64,000 nt of DNA, from NCBI RefSeq assembly GCF_034927245.1, contig NZ_JAYFQK010000010.1, forward strand, positions 32,176 through 96,175, written 5' to 3'. Below the pieces are notes generated by a model. That model worked only from the letters and a program-made list of their open reading frames with translations. It was not told the origin of the DNA and made no database searches. A program made the translations under genes and the position numbers. This DNA is from Desulfitobacterium_A sp034927245 (GTDB taxonomy: Bacteria > Bacillota > Desulfitobacteriia > Desulfitobacteriales > Desulfitobacteriaceae). This document shows, piece after piece, positions 44,181 to 51,951 of this stretch; the stretch's first letter is position 1; each line of letters opens with the position of its first letter.

Positions 44181-45037
44181 TATTCTTCCCTCCCCTTGAG
44201 CGTAATCTCTTTATGGCGGGCAGCATGGCAGTTAATATTCACCGCCACAGGGAGCATCGCGATATGCGTCGGATAAACTTCCAAGTTAACCGCTAAGGCA
44301 GTGTTCACACCGCCAAACCCTTGAGGCCCAATCCCCAGTTTATTGATTCGTTCCAACAATTCCTCCTCGATCTTTGCCAGACGTTCTTCCGGATTATGAA
44401 CTCCCACATCACGCGTCAGTGCTTTCTTAGCCAATAAGGTCGCTTTCTCCATATTGCCGCCTACACCGACACCCACGATAATCGGCGGACAAGGGTTCCC
44501 TCCGGCCTTATCCACAGTATCAACAACAAACTGCATTACCCCTTCTAAGCCATCAGAAGGTTTGCACATTTTTATAGCTCCCATGTTTTCACTGCCTGCC
44601 CCTTTCGGAGCAACCGTAATATGTAGCTCGTCCCCCTGAACAAGATCATAATGGATAATCGCCGGAGTATTATCCTGCGTATTCACCCGCTCAAACGGAT
44701 CATTGACTACAGATTTGCGAAGGTATCCTTTTTCATACCCCCGACGCACCCCTTCATTAAGAGCATCTGTCAGCAATCCACCTTCGATATGGAGATCCTG
44801 CCCCAGCTCCACAAAAATAACGGTCATCCCCGTATCCTGGCACATTGGAACCCGTTCTTCATGGGCAATCGCGGCATTTTCAATCAGCCTGGCAAACACC
44901 TCTCGGCCTAAAGGAGATTCTTCTGTCGTTAAGGCTTTATTAAAACTTGCAATGACATCTTTTCCGAGATCATAATTCGCTTTGATACAGAGTTTTTCTA
45001 CGGCATCGATAATTGTGTTGATGTGAATCCTTTTCAA
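44180..45037 (-). CDS. Class I fumarase/mesaconase-type hydratase, alpha subunit
   Basis: The 285-residue 4Fe-4S subunit has cluster-ligand motifs VPMCQDTGMTVIF, AIKMCKPSDGLEG and NPCPPIIVGVGVGGNMEKA. TTG 45037 is the better start (giving MKRIHINTIIDAVEKLC) because GGGAGAGG lies 7 bases before it. The ATG 18 bases upstream would put that site inside the coding region. It is read in the same direction as the glutamate mutase genes but 650 bases downstream of mal, beyond repeats. Confidence 0.93.
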   Translation of the reverse strand: MKRIHINTIIDAVEKLCIKANYDLGKDVIASFNKALTTEESPLGREVFARLIENAAIAHEERVPMCQDTGMTVIFVELGQDLHIEGGLLTDALNEGVRRGYEKGYLRKSVVNDPFERVNTQDNTPAIIHYDLVQGDELHITVAPKGAGSENMGAIKMCKPSDGLEGVMQFVVDTVDKAGGNPCPPIIVGVGVGGNMEKATLLAKKALTRDVGVHNPEERLAKIEEELLERINKLGIGPQGFGGVNTALAVNLEVYPTHIAMLPVAVNINCHAARHKEITLKGREE

Positions 45038-45127
45038 TTTTTCCTCTCCCTTCATATGTATTTCTTCTATTGCAAAGCGTTTAGCTTGATAGACGTTTTA
45101 TGTATAAGTTCTATCTATTTTCCTCAT

Positions 45128-45500
45128 AAAGAGGCGAAGTATAAGCATCTCAAGTGCTTATACCAATGCCAACCCAAGCAATATCCCCAAAGTAATTCTA
45201 TCTGCTCATAAGCATTTCCCTAACAAAACCCCTGGAATGGTTCTGCTCTCCAAAGAAGGCGAGGTATATGCACCGCAGGTGCTTATACCAATGCCGACCC
45301 AAGCAAATACCCTAAAGTAATTCGATCAGCTCATAAGCATTACCTTAACAAAAGGCCCCAGGTACGGCTTGCTCTCCAAAGAAGGCGAGGTATATGCACC
45401 ATAGGTGCTTATACCAATGCCACTCCAAGCAATGTCCCCAAAGTAATTCAATTAGCTCAATAGAATTACCCTAACAAAGACACCAAGAATGGCTTGGGCA
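45128..45500. repeat. Three tandem ~125-bp repeats with a conserved hairpin
   Basis: Copies begin with AAAGA(A)GGCGA at 45128, 45252 and 45378. Shared blocks are GTGCTTATACCAATGCC, CCAAGCAA, AAAGTAATTC and CCTAACAAA or close variants. Each copy has a hairpin: GTATAAGCA/TGCTTATAC (9 bp, 45139-45163) in copy 1, and GTATA.GCACC/GGTGC.TATAC in copies 2 and 3. The stem changes on both sides between copies. The array fills the gap between the structured element at 45491 and the fumarase genes. Confidence 0.85.
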
Positions 45501-45689
45501 AAAGAGAGTGCATTAAAGCGAGCAGCCACCGAACTTAGCGAAGAAGTCGGGCGAAGGCAGGGCTACGCACAGGACGTGCGCAGCCGGCAACAGAGCCATG
45601 GATGGCGATTTTGCCGGGAACCCTGCCGTAGCCCGACTCCTGAGCGCTAGTTCGGTCTGCAAGCGCCACAAACGAACGTTGCCCAAGCC
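45491..45689 (+). ncRNA. Structured intergenic element A (GGA-loop family)
   Basis: Nested stems are: outer GGCTTGGGCAA/TTGCCCAAGCC (45491-45501, 45679-45689); ACCGAACT/AGTTCGGT (45528, 45649); GTCGGGC/GCCCGAC (45546, 45631); GGCAGGG/CCCTGCC (45556, 45621); hairpin CGCAC-AGGAC-GTGCG (45566-45580); and CCGGCAA/TTGCCGG (45584, 45611) around GCC-ATGGAT-GGC. Elements B and C keep this architecture with different bases. It ends 2 bases from the mal stop, in the opposite direction. Expression as RNA is inferred. Confidence 0.7.
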
Positions 45690-45691
45690 GT

Positions 45692-46969
45692 TCACCACCA
45701 AAACGCATCCTGCGAATGTGTCTTCGACTTCTCTTTATGGCGTAAAATCTCAAGCGTCCGATTCATTTCATTGTGAACAATCATATACCCTTCGTCTACA
45801 CCCATCCCGGGTTTAGCCAGCATCTGAGCAGGCTGTGTCGCCAAGGCTACATGCACGGCAGTACGACCGCCGCAATCCGTCTCATTGCAAGAACCGCCGA
45901 CATATGCACCTATACCTAATTTCTTCGCATAAAGGACCGCTTTGATCGTATTTTGGATTCCGCCTAAGTCGGGCGTCTTAATCTGTACCATATCGGCCGC
46001 CTGTTGATCCGCGAATTCAACAATATCCTCGTACGTATTGCACCACTCATCGGCCACGATTTCAACCTGAATACCCCGTTTCCTCAAGGCATTACGCAGA
46101 GCTTTAAGCTGTTCTATCTGACCTTGCTTGCTGCCGGCATCCATCGGTCCTTCAATCCGCAAATGAAGAGGACCCGCTGCCTTTTCCAGCTCAGCAAAAT
46201 AATCGACCATACGTTCAACATTATCTTTGAAAGCCAAACCAATAGTACCGTAAACATCAATATGCAGCGTCGGCCGATAATTTTGATCGCCAAGCTCTTT
46301 AACTCGCTTTTGCAGCCATTTTACATAGTCTAAGAGAAGCTCCCCATTAGGGCCAAGCTTTGTTTCAACATTATTGATAAGCCCGTGCGGCAAAACTCCC
46401 GCCCGTTTGAGAATCGCCTTATCCGCATTATCATAGCGATCATCACCTGTCTGGCAAAAAATCGGCACAGGTTCAAGCACAAGCGGCAAATTATATTCTT
46501 GGAGAATCACTTCCGTCATCGTAACCTTTTTGGCTTTTGCCACCGCATCCAGGATGGCTTGACTCACCCCATATCGAATTGCCGTATGATAACGCTCACC
46601 ATTCGGACGAACAGAATGCTCCACCAAATCCGCAAGACGTTGAAAGGAATCCAATTCCTGACCCACTAGCTTGGGAGCGATTTCCTCGAGAATAATGGGA
46701 ATGAACTCATTGGCCAAAAAGAGCGGATCCCGCCCGCCGGCACCGGAATACTGCACAGCGGCACAATCCCCGGCAGCCACTTGCCCATCTTCAAGCAAAA
46801 GAATGACTGAAATCGATTCCCCGCGCTGACGCACAGCCTTAAACCCCGAAGTCAGTGGTTCGCCTTTATAAGCCAAACCATCATGTGCCGCCCCGGCCTT
46901 AATCGCCGCCTGGTCATCAAAATAAAAACCCGTTAACCCCGGAGAAGCCAGTACCTCAATAATTTTCAT
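45692..46969 (-). CDS. mal: Methylaspartate ammonia-lyase
   Basis: The 425-residue enolase-superfamily enzyme removes ammonia from L-threo-3-methylaspartate to give mesaconate, step two of glutamate fermentation. It has MKIIEVLASPGLTGFYFDD at the start, LHLRIEGPMDAGSK, VADEWCNTYED (metal ligands) and QIKTPDLGGIQ with the catalytic Lys; CNETDCGGRTAVHVALA follows. ATG 46969 follows AAGGAGGG, so the open frame beyond it is not used. A short hairpin (47007-47024) lies upstream. The gene is bracketed by structured elements A and B. Confidence 0.96.
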   Translation of the reverse strand: MKIIEVLASPGLTGFYFDDQAAIKAGAAHDGLAYKGEPLTSGFKAVRQRGESISVILLLEDGQVAAGDCAAVQYSGAGGRDPLFLANEFIPIILEEIAPKLVGQELDSFQRLADLVEHSVRPNGERYHTAIRYGVSQAILDAVAKAKKVTMTEVILQEYNLPLVLEPVPIFCQTGDDRYDNADKAILKRAGVLPHGLINNVETKLGPNGELLLDYVKWLQKRVKELGDQNYRPTLHIDVYGTIGLAFKDNVERMVDYFAELEKAAGPLHLRIEGPMDAGSKQGQIEQLKALRNALRKRGIQVEIVADEWCNTYEDIVEFADQQAADMVQIKTPDLGGIQNTIKAVLYAKKLGIGAYVGGSCNETDCGGRTAVHVALATQPAQMLAKPGMGVDEGYMIVHNEMNRTLEILRHKEKSKTHSQDAFWW

Positions 46970-47139
46970 CAGAAACCCTCCTTCAGAGTATTTTATCAAA
47001 GGTTGCTTCCCCGTAAGAGGGGAACTCTCCTTGCACCCTTCTACAAAGAAGACACGGCAAGCGTGCAATTGCCCATGTCAGACCCAAGTTCTACTTCAAA
47101 AACCGCTGTCAAAATTCCCCAACAATTAGCCCCAGGCAA

Positions 47140-47524
47140 CGCTTTGGCCAAAGGGAGTGTATTAAAGTAAGCAGCTCACCGAACTTAACTTAAACTTGGG
47201 ACAGAAGCTTCAGCGGGACGGCGCATAGGACCGAAACCCTCCAGTGAAGGGTTTCGCCCCGAGCCGCAACCCCAAGAGACAGCTTAGCGGCGACAGGTTG
47301 CGCCGCCGCCAACAGAGGCAGCGATGGTACATGGACGTACCGAGTGCAGAGTGCGCCACGGACGGCAAGCATCTCTGCGAGCCGATTTTGGCGGCGATGA
47401 CACAGGACGTGTCAAGCGTCACGTGTGCCATGGAAGGCGAAAACACGCGATGATCCCCTCCCCAAATTCCAAGTTTAAGTCTTAGTTCGGTCTGCGAGCG
47501 CCCTAAGCGACCGTGGCCAAAGCG
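47140..47524 (+). ncRNA. Structured intergenic element B (GGA-loop family, long form)
   Basis: Outer arms CGCTTTGGCCA/TGGCCAAAGCG (47140-47150, 47514-47524) enclose ACCGAACT/AGTTCGGT (47178, 47484) and ACTTAAACTTGG/CCAAGTTTAAGT (47188, 47469). Inside are GCCGCCAA/TTGGCGGC (47305, 47388) and hairpins GGTAC-ATGGAC-GTACC (47326), GCC-ACGGAC-GGC (47355), GACAC-AGGAC-GTGTC (47399) and GCC-ATGGAA-GGC (47427). CGAAACCCT/AGGGTTTCG (47232) and GCGGCG/CGCCGC (47287) add two more stems. It fills the mal-glmE gap, opposite to the operon. Confidence 0.7.
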
Positions 47525-47593
47525 GTGCCGAAGCCCAAGAAATTCGAGCTACCCTTGTAAGACTTCGAAGCAGCATGCATTTTAGTTCCGCTC

Positions 47594-49048
47594 CTACGAA
47601 CGCGGCCGCCCCACGAGCATCCCTTTGCCGATCGCATAAATATCATCGATGACCATCTGAAATGACGGATCTCTGCCTTCGTCGCGCCCGCGCTGAGCAA
47701 TCCGCTCCCGATGAAATGATTTAATCTCTTCATCAAAGGGCAGGTTCCCGAAATCGAGCAGTCTCACTGCACCCTGCGAATCTCGTGCCGGCAAAATCTT
47801 TCCCGCATTAAACCGGCTTGGTGCAAACGGCACGTCGATCACACCCGCTTGGAAGGCCCGAACTGCACCCACGGCCATATCTCCTTCTCCCAGTTCCAAC
47901 ACCTTATCCAGAATAGAGCGCGTCTCTGTTAAAATCATTTTCTCCTCAACGGCCAGCTCTTCAGTCATCGGCAGAGTTTGATCCTTGAGCATGTTCAGAA
48001 TCTGCTTTGTCGTCCGGATGCCCGCAGCATTGGCTTCCTTCGTCGGAATTCCCAAGGCCTCATGCGGGGTTTTCACGATCACCTTCGTCGCCTTCCCCAA
48101 TGCGGCCACAGTTGCACCCCAAGAGATAACACCGTATGCCTTGGCTTCATCCTGGGGAAAGCCGCCCATCCATTGATGAAAAACGGTCGTGATATCAAAA
48201 TGGGGATATCCCAATTTTTTCAGATACTCCTCGGCAATCACCGGCAGGGTACGAAGAGCTGCCACATCTTGCAGCAAATTTCCGCATTGACCATATCCTA
48301 ATGTCAAACTCCGAACACCTTGAGCAACAGCAAGGACTCCTTCGATCACCGCCACCGCATGAGAAACAGACGGTGGGACTAGGGTTCCCGTCAAAGGACC
48401 AAACGGCTCCCGGTTAATGCTTACTCCTTTTTCTTCATAAAGACCGACCAGGCGATCGACGTACTGCCAGTATTTAATCGTACTCTCGACCGAAACATCT
48501 TTGGCATACGGAATATTATAGGAAATTCCCCCGCCCTCAAAAGCCGTAAAACCCCCGGCAAGCGTTATTTCTGCCAATAAGCGCGCATCGGGAGTCCCAT
48601 GACGGACCTGAACCGGCACTTGCATTTTTTCCACAACCTGACGGCAGGCGGCTACCCCATGATTGACTGCCGGAAAACCATTAAGCATTGACCGCCCGGC
48701 CGCCCGACTTTCGCCGATGCCTGCCTGGGCCTCCGCATAGCGATTCTGCCGCGTATAGGAATCAATCGTTGTCGGTAAAAAATCAGCGCCGCCTTCATCT
48801 TGTAAATATTGCAAAAGCTCTAAATGCTCATGAAGAAGAGCCACTCCCGCCCGGGGTTGTGCAAACGTAATCCCTTGACGTTTTCCCTCTTCAAGCTTAT
48901 GTGCGAAAACCTTACCGGAGGGTAAACCTTTATGGTAAGCAACGGCCTCCTCAAAATCAACTTCTTTTCCCGTAACCCATTGAGCTAAAACATCTTGGCG
49001 TTGGCGCCCGAACTCTTCGAGGTCCATCTGTTTAACCGTCAATTCCAT
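47594..49048 (-). CDS. glmE: Glutamate mutase (methylaspartate mutase) large subunit E
   Basis: The 484-residue TIM-barrel subunit works with GlmS and adenosylcobalamin to convert L-glutamate to L-threo-3-methylaspartate. It shows RQNRYAEAQAGIGESRAAGRSMLNGFPAVNHG, TAFEGGGISYNIPYAKDVS and FGPLTGTLVPPSVSHAVAVIEG, standard for MutE. It is full length. It starts 19 bases after glmL, and a 545-base gap with element B separates its stop from the mal start region. Confidence 0.97.
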   Translation of the reverse strand: MELTVKQMDLEEFGRQRQDVLAQWVTGKEVDFEEAVAYHKGLPSGKVFAHKLEEGKRQGITFAQPRAGVALLHEHLELLQYLQDEGGADFLPTTIDSYTRQNRYAEAQAGIGESRAAGRSMLNGFPAVNHGVAACRQVVEKMQVPVQVRHGTPDARLLAEITLAGGFTAFEGGGISYNIPYAKDVSVESTIKYWQYVDRLVGLYEEKGVSINREPFGPLTGTLVPPSVSHAVAVIEGVLAVAQGVRSLTLGYGQCGNLLQDVAALRTLPVIAEEYLKKLGYPHFDITTVFHQWMGGFPQDEAKAYGVISWGATVAALGKATKVIVKTPHEALGIPTKEANAAGIRTTKQILNMLKDQTLPMTEELAVEEKMILTETRSILDKVLELGEGDMAVGAVRAFQAGVIDVPFAPSRFNAGKILPARDSQGAVRLLDFGNLPFDEEIKSFHRERIAQRGRDEGRDPSFQMVIDDIYAIGKGMLVGRPRS

Positions 49049-49067
49049 GAGCTCTACCTCCCGTTAT

Positions 49068-50447
49068 CTATAGCTTAAGCAAATATTTTTTCATCATACG
49101 TAAAGCTTTTAATGGCTCAATTTCCCGCAACAAGCCCATCGCCGCAAGAATATATTCCTTGTCTAAATAGAAAGCGGGATTCTGGGGTTTAAGTACGGTT
49201 GGCTCTGATGGATCAAACAATACTCCATGCAATATTTCGGCCGGCTTTGCATGGTGAATTAAAACGCCTCCCGTGCCAATCACGGCCGGAAGTTGAGTGA
49301 GATCTTTCCCTTGCTGGACATAGGTTGCACCAAAAGGTGTATACACAACCTCAACCATTCCCGCATGACGTTTTACCGCAAGCTCAACAGCCATCCTGCC
49401 TAAAGCCGTATCGAACTGAATTTCCCGCTCATTTTTGGAAAGGCGCCAAGGGTCTTGCTTATAAAGATCGAGTTGAATCTTTATTTCTTCTGTGCTCCAC
49501 CCCAAATACTGAGTCAGCCGTCGGCCTGAGGCCTCAACTAAGGCCCCGGCACTGTAACGCATCCCCAAATCCCCTTCGACCGTACGTTTGCTGTAAGGTT
49601 CGGGTAAGCCTCTAAGCATCACTCCGGGTTTGCTGGGATCTCCTATGGCCAGTGAATGAACATCGGTTGTCGCCCCACCGACATCGACAACCAAAAGTTC
49701 GCCTAACCCCTCCTCTTCACCATAGCCTTTCGCCAAAAGTTCGGCTGCCGAGAGAACAGCTGCCGGGGTTGGCATCAAGACCCTTTCTATAAACGCTTCT
49801 GCTTTATCTAAGCCCTTAGCTTGAATAATATTGGATAAAAATAAATCCCGAATGGCCTTGCGTGCCGAATCAACATTCAGAACATTAAGCTCCGGCATCA
49901 CATTATCGGCTAAGACCACGGGAGAATGATATCGTTTTAAAAGCTCGAAGGCTTGCGGCGAGGCCGCTTTATTACCGGCAACCACGACCGGTAAACTCAT
50001 CGGTAGTTCACACAAGCGCTCTGCATTTTTCAGAAGAATCTTTTTATCGCCGCCATCGGTCCCTCCGGCCAACAAAAGAATATCCGGTTGGAGAGCCGTG
50101 ATTTTTTCGAGATCCTGAGAAGTTAATTCATAGCTGAATACTTCAAGAACACGTGCCCCCGCACCTAGGGCAGCCCGCCTGGCCGCTTCCGCTGTCAGCT
50201 CTTTAACCAGACCGCTGGCAATCATCTTTAAGCCGCCGGCCGCACTTGAACATGCGAGCCTGCGTACAAAATTCCAACCCCCTTTTGGCTCTGGAATTTG
50301 GGCTAAAGCCTGATCCAGCCCTTCCATAATGGTCGTGTCAATCGTCGTAGCGGCGGAAGCCGACCCCATGATCTCTTCAGTCTCCAGCTCGACTATCGTA
50401 ATTTTCGTGTAGGTACTCCCAAAATCGATCAAAAGGACATGCTGCAT
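49068..50447 (-). CDS. glmL: Glutamate mutase reactivation protein MutL/GlmL
   Basis: The 459-residue ASKHA-fold ATPase has LLIDFGSTYTKIT (phosphate 1) at residues 5-17 and LLVVDVGGATTDVHSL (phosphate 2) near 240. ILLLAGGTDGGDKK lies near 125. GlmL proteins occur between mutS and mutE and are thought to help reactivate B12-inactivated mutase. It is 13 bases downstream of glmS. Confidence 0.93.
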   Translation of the reverse strand: MQHVLLIDFGSTYTKITIVELETEEIMGSASAATTIDTTIMEGLDQALAQIPEPKGGWNFVRRLACSSAAGGLKMIASGLVKELTAEAARRAALGAGARVLEVFSYELTSQDLEKITALQPDILLLAGGTDGGDKKILLKNAERLCELPMSLPVVVAGNKAASPQAFELLKRYHSPVVLADNVMPELNVLNVDSARKAIRDLFLSNIIQAKGLDKAEAFIERVLMPTPAAVLSAAELLAKGYGEEEGLGELLVVDVGGATTDVHSLAIGDPSKPGVMLRGLPEPYSKRTVEGDLGMRYSAGALVEASGRRLTQYLGWSTEEIKIQLDLYKQDPWRLSKNEREIQFDTALGRMAVELAVKRHAGMVEVVYTPFGATYVQQGKDLTQLPAVIGTGGVLIHHAKPAEILHGVLFDPSEPTVLKPQNPAFYLDKEYILAAMGLLREIEPLKALRMMKKYLLKL

Positions 50448-50460
50448 AGTATCCCTTCCT

Positions 50461-50868
50461 CTACTTCAGATCTTTATGCAAATCCGCGATCGCGACCTCA
50501 GGCATTGTTCCCGGCGGATAAACCCGATCAAAACCCATCTTTTTAAAACGCTTTTCTACCTCAGCGAAATCCTGTTTACCGATCACCAAGTTCCCTCCGA
50601 CATAAAGCAGGATATCACCGATTCCGGCTTCCAAACATTTCTCACGAAATCCTCTGCAGTCAATCTCTCCATGTCCATAAAGCGAAGACACTAACATTAC
50701 ATCAGCGGCAGTCTCAATTGCAGCATGAATGAACTCCTCTTGTGAGGCGAGCACTCCGATATTGATCACTTTAAATCCCGCCTGTGAAAAAGCATAGTCC
50801 AAAATGCGATTTCCGACAGCATGGACATCCGCGCCGATTACACCGAGAACCACTGTTTTTTGGGCCAT
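50461..50868 (-). CDS. glmS: Glutamate mutase B12-binding subunit S
   Basis: The 135-residue flavodoxin-like cobalamin domain has Asp14-x-His16-x-x-Gly19 (GADVHAVGNR), in which His16 is the lower cobalt ligand. SSLYGHGEIDCRG and LYVGGNLVIGKQDF complete the B12 pocket. ATG 50868 follows GGGAGGG. The longer frame to 50985 overlaps murI and is not used. It starts 22 bases after murI, so racemase and mutase are probably cotranscribed. I saw no cobalamin riboswitch upstream. Confidence 0.97.
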   Translation of the reverse strand: MAQKTVVLGVIGADVHAVGNRILDYAFSQAGFKVINIGVLASQEEFIHAAIETAADVMLVSSLYGHGEIDCRGFREKCLEAGIGDILLYVGGNLVIGKQDFAEVEKRFKKMGFDRVYPPGTMPEVAIADLHKDLK

Positions 50869-50890
50869 ATGATTGTCCCTCCCACTGGTT

Positions 50891-51775
50891 TTAATCCCCC
50901 CAGGTGACTTGCCGAACCTCCTGTATATGTCCGGGAAGCAATGTATTACCGACACTTTGGAATAGTTCCGGATCACCACTGACAAAAAAACGAAGTTTCC
51001 ACGTTTCCTTAACGATGCTCATTGTCTTCGTTTCTTGAGCCTGATCTAGTTCTTTCAAAACCTTTCTAAGTTCATCCACCATTGCCTTTGCGGGATCAAT
51101 CAAGGCAATCTTTTCCCCTAAAACATCTCGTATTACGGGAACGAGGAAGGGATAATGGGTACAACCGAGAATCAACGCATCCACCCCGGCGGCAGCAAAT
51201 CCGGTAAGATATGTACGCGCAATGCCTCGAGCCTCCGGCGTTTTCGAGAGCCCTGCTTCAACCAATGGAACAAATAAAGGACAAGCCTGTGATTTAACTA
51301 GCGCTATCGGCTGCTCCCCCTCCTGCCAGCTTTCACTTAATTCCCGGTTCTCCGGAAGCACCCCTTTCGCTAAAACTCGGCTGATCGCCGAATTATAAGC
51401 CTTGCTTCGAACCGTTCCTTCTGTGGCAATGAGACCGATTTTTCCCCCTGAAGTTTTATGCACGGCCAGACGGGCCCCCGGCTCAATCGTTCCGATCAGA
51501 GGGATATCAAAATTCTTTTTTAGCTCAGGCAAGGCATTAGCTGAACTCGTATTGCAGGCGATGACAACTGCTTCTGCGCCCTGACTAATCAAGAAAGTAA
51601 TAATTTCTTCTCCAAAATGAATCAGTTCTTCTTTACTTCGATTTCCGTAAGGAACTCTTGCTGTATCTCCAAAATATATAATCCGAAGATCCGGAATCTG
51701 CTCAAGGATTTCTTTCATCACCGTGAGTCCTCCGACCCCCGAATCAAACATTCCAATAACATGTTGACGTCTCAC
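50891..51775 (-). CDS. murI: Glutamate racemase
   Basis: The 294-residue cofactor-independent racemase has FDSGVGGLTVMKEI, Cys74 in ACNTSSANALPEL and the second catalytic Cys in LILGCTHYPFLVP. It interconverts L- and D-glutamate for cell-wall synthesis. Its position at the head of the glutamate mutase operon may also let the cell use D-glutamate; that is inference. GTG 51775 has GGAGGTG 7 bases upstream. The C-terminal 35 residues are longer than in many MurI. Confidence 0.95.
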   Translation of the reverse strand: MRRQHVIGMFDSGVGGLTVMKEILEQIPDLRIIYFGDTARVPYGNRSKEELIHFGEEIITFLISQGAEAVVIACNTSSANALPELKKNFDIPLIGTIEPGARLAVHKTSGGKIGLIATEGTVRSKAYNSAISRVLAKGVLPENRELSESWQEGEQPIALVKSQACPLFVPLVEAGLSKTPEARGIARTYLTGFAAAGVDALILGCTHYPFLVPVIRDVLGEKIALIDPAKAMVDELRKVLKELDQAQETKTMSIVKETWKLRFFVSGDPELFQSVGNTLLPGHIQEVRQVTWGD

Positions 51776-51884
51776 AGGACACCTCCAGAATTTGTTTAGA
51801 CCTCTTCATAATATAAACCTTCAATCGCTAGTTTGTGTTCGACAAACCAAATTTTATTCCTGCAATTTCTTGTTTCAGAGATAA

Positions 51885-51936
51885 TAATACTCCTTTCCAG
51901 TTGCAGGTTCTAGTTTAACCTGCAACCGAAAAGGAG
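51885..51936 (-). terminator. Terminator after the CWB2 gene
   Basis: Arms at 51890-51909 and 51917-51936 (20 bases with two mismatches, core GTTGCAGGTT/AACCTGCAAC) form a very strong hairpin with a 7-base loop. The minus strand continues TATTATTAT. It separates the CWB2 gene from murI. Confidence 0.75.
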
Positions 51937-51951
51937 CATAAATTATTATAA

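Noticed and set aside
45056..45127. Ribosome site for ATG 45055 of the fumarase alpha gene
   Set aside because: No good site is upstream, while GGGAGAGG fits TTG 45037 and gives the usual family N-terminus.
45128..45500. CRISPR array
   Set aside because: The three copies are about 125 bases each, adjacent and imperfect, with no short identical repeats separated by unique spacers. No cas genes are present.
47210..47453. Open frames of 60-78 codons on both strands inside element B
   Set aside because: They arise from G+C-rich stem sequences, lack ribosome sites and have no recognisable protein pattern. The stems explain the sequence better.
50869..51000. Cobalamin riboswitch upstream of glmS
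   Set aside because: The space between murI and glmS is only 22 bases and no B12-box-like sequence was seen upstream of murI.
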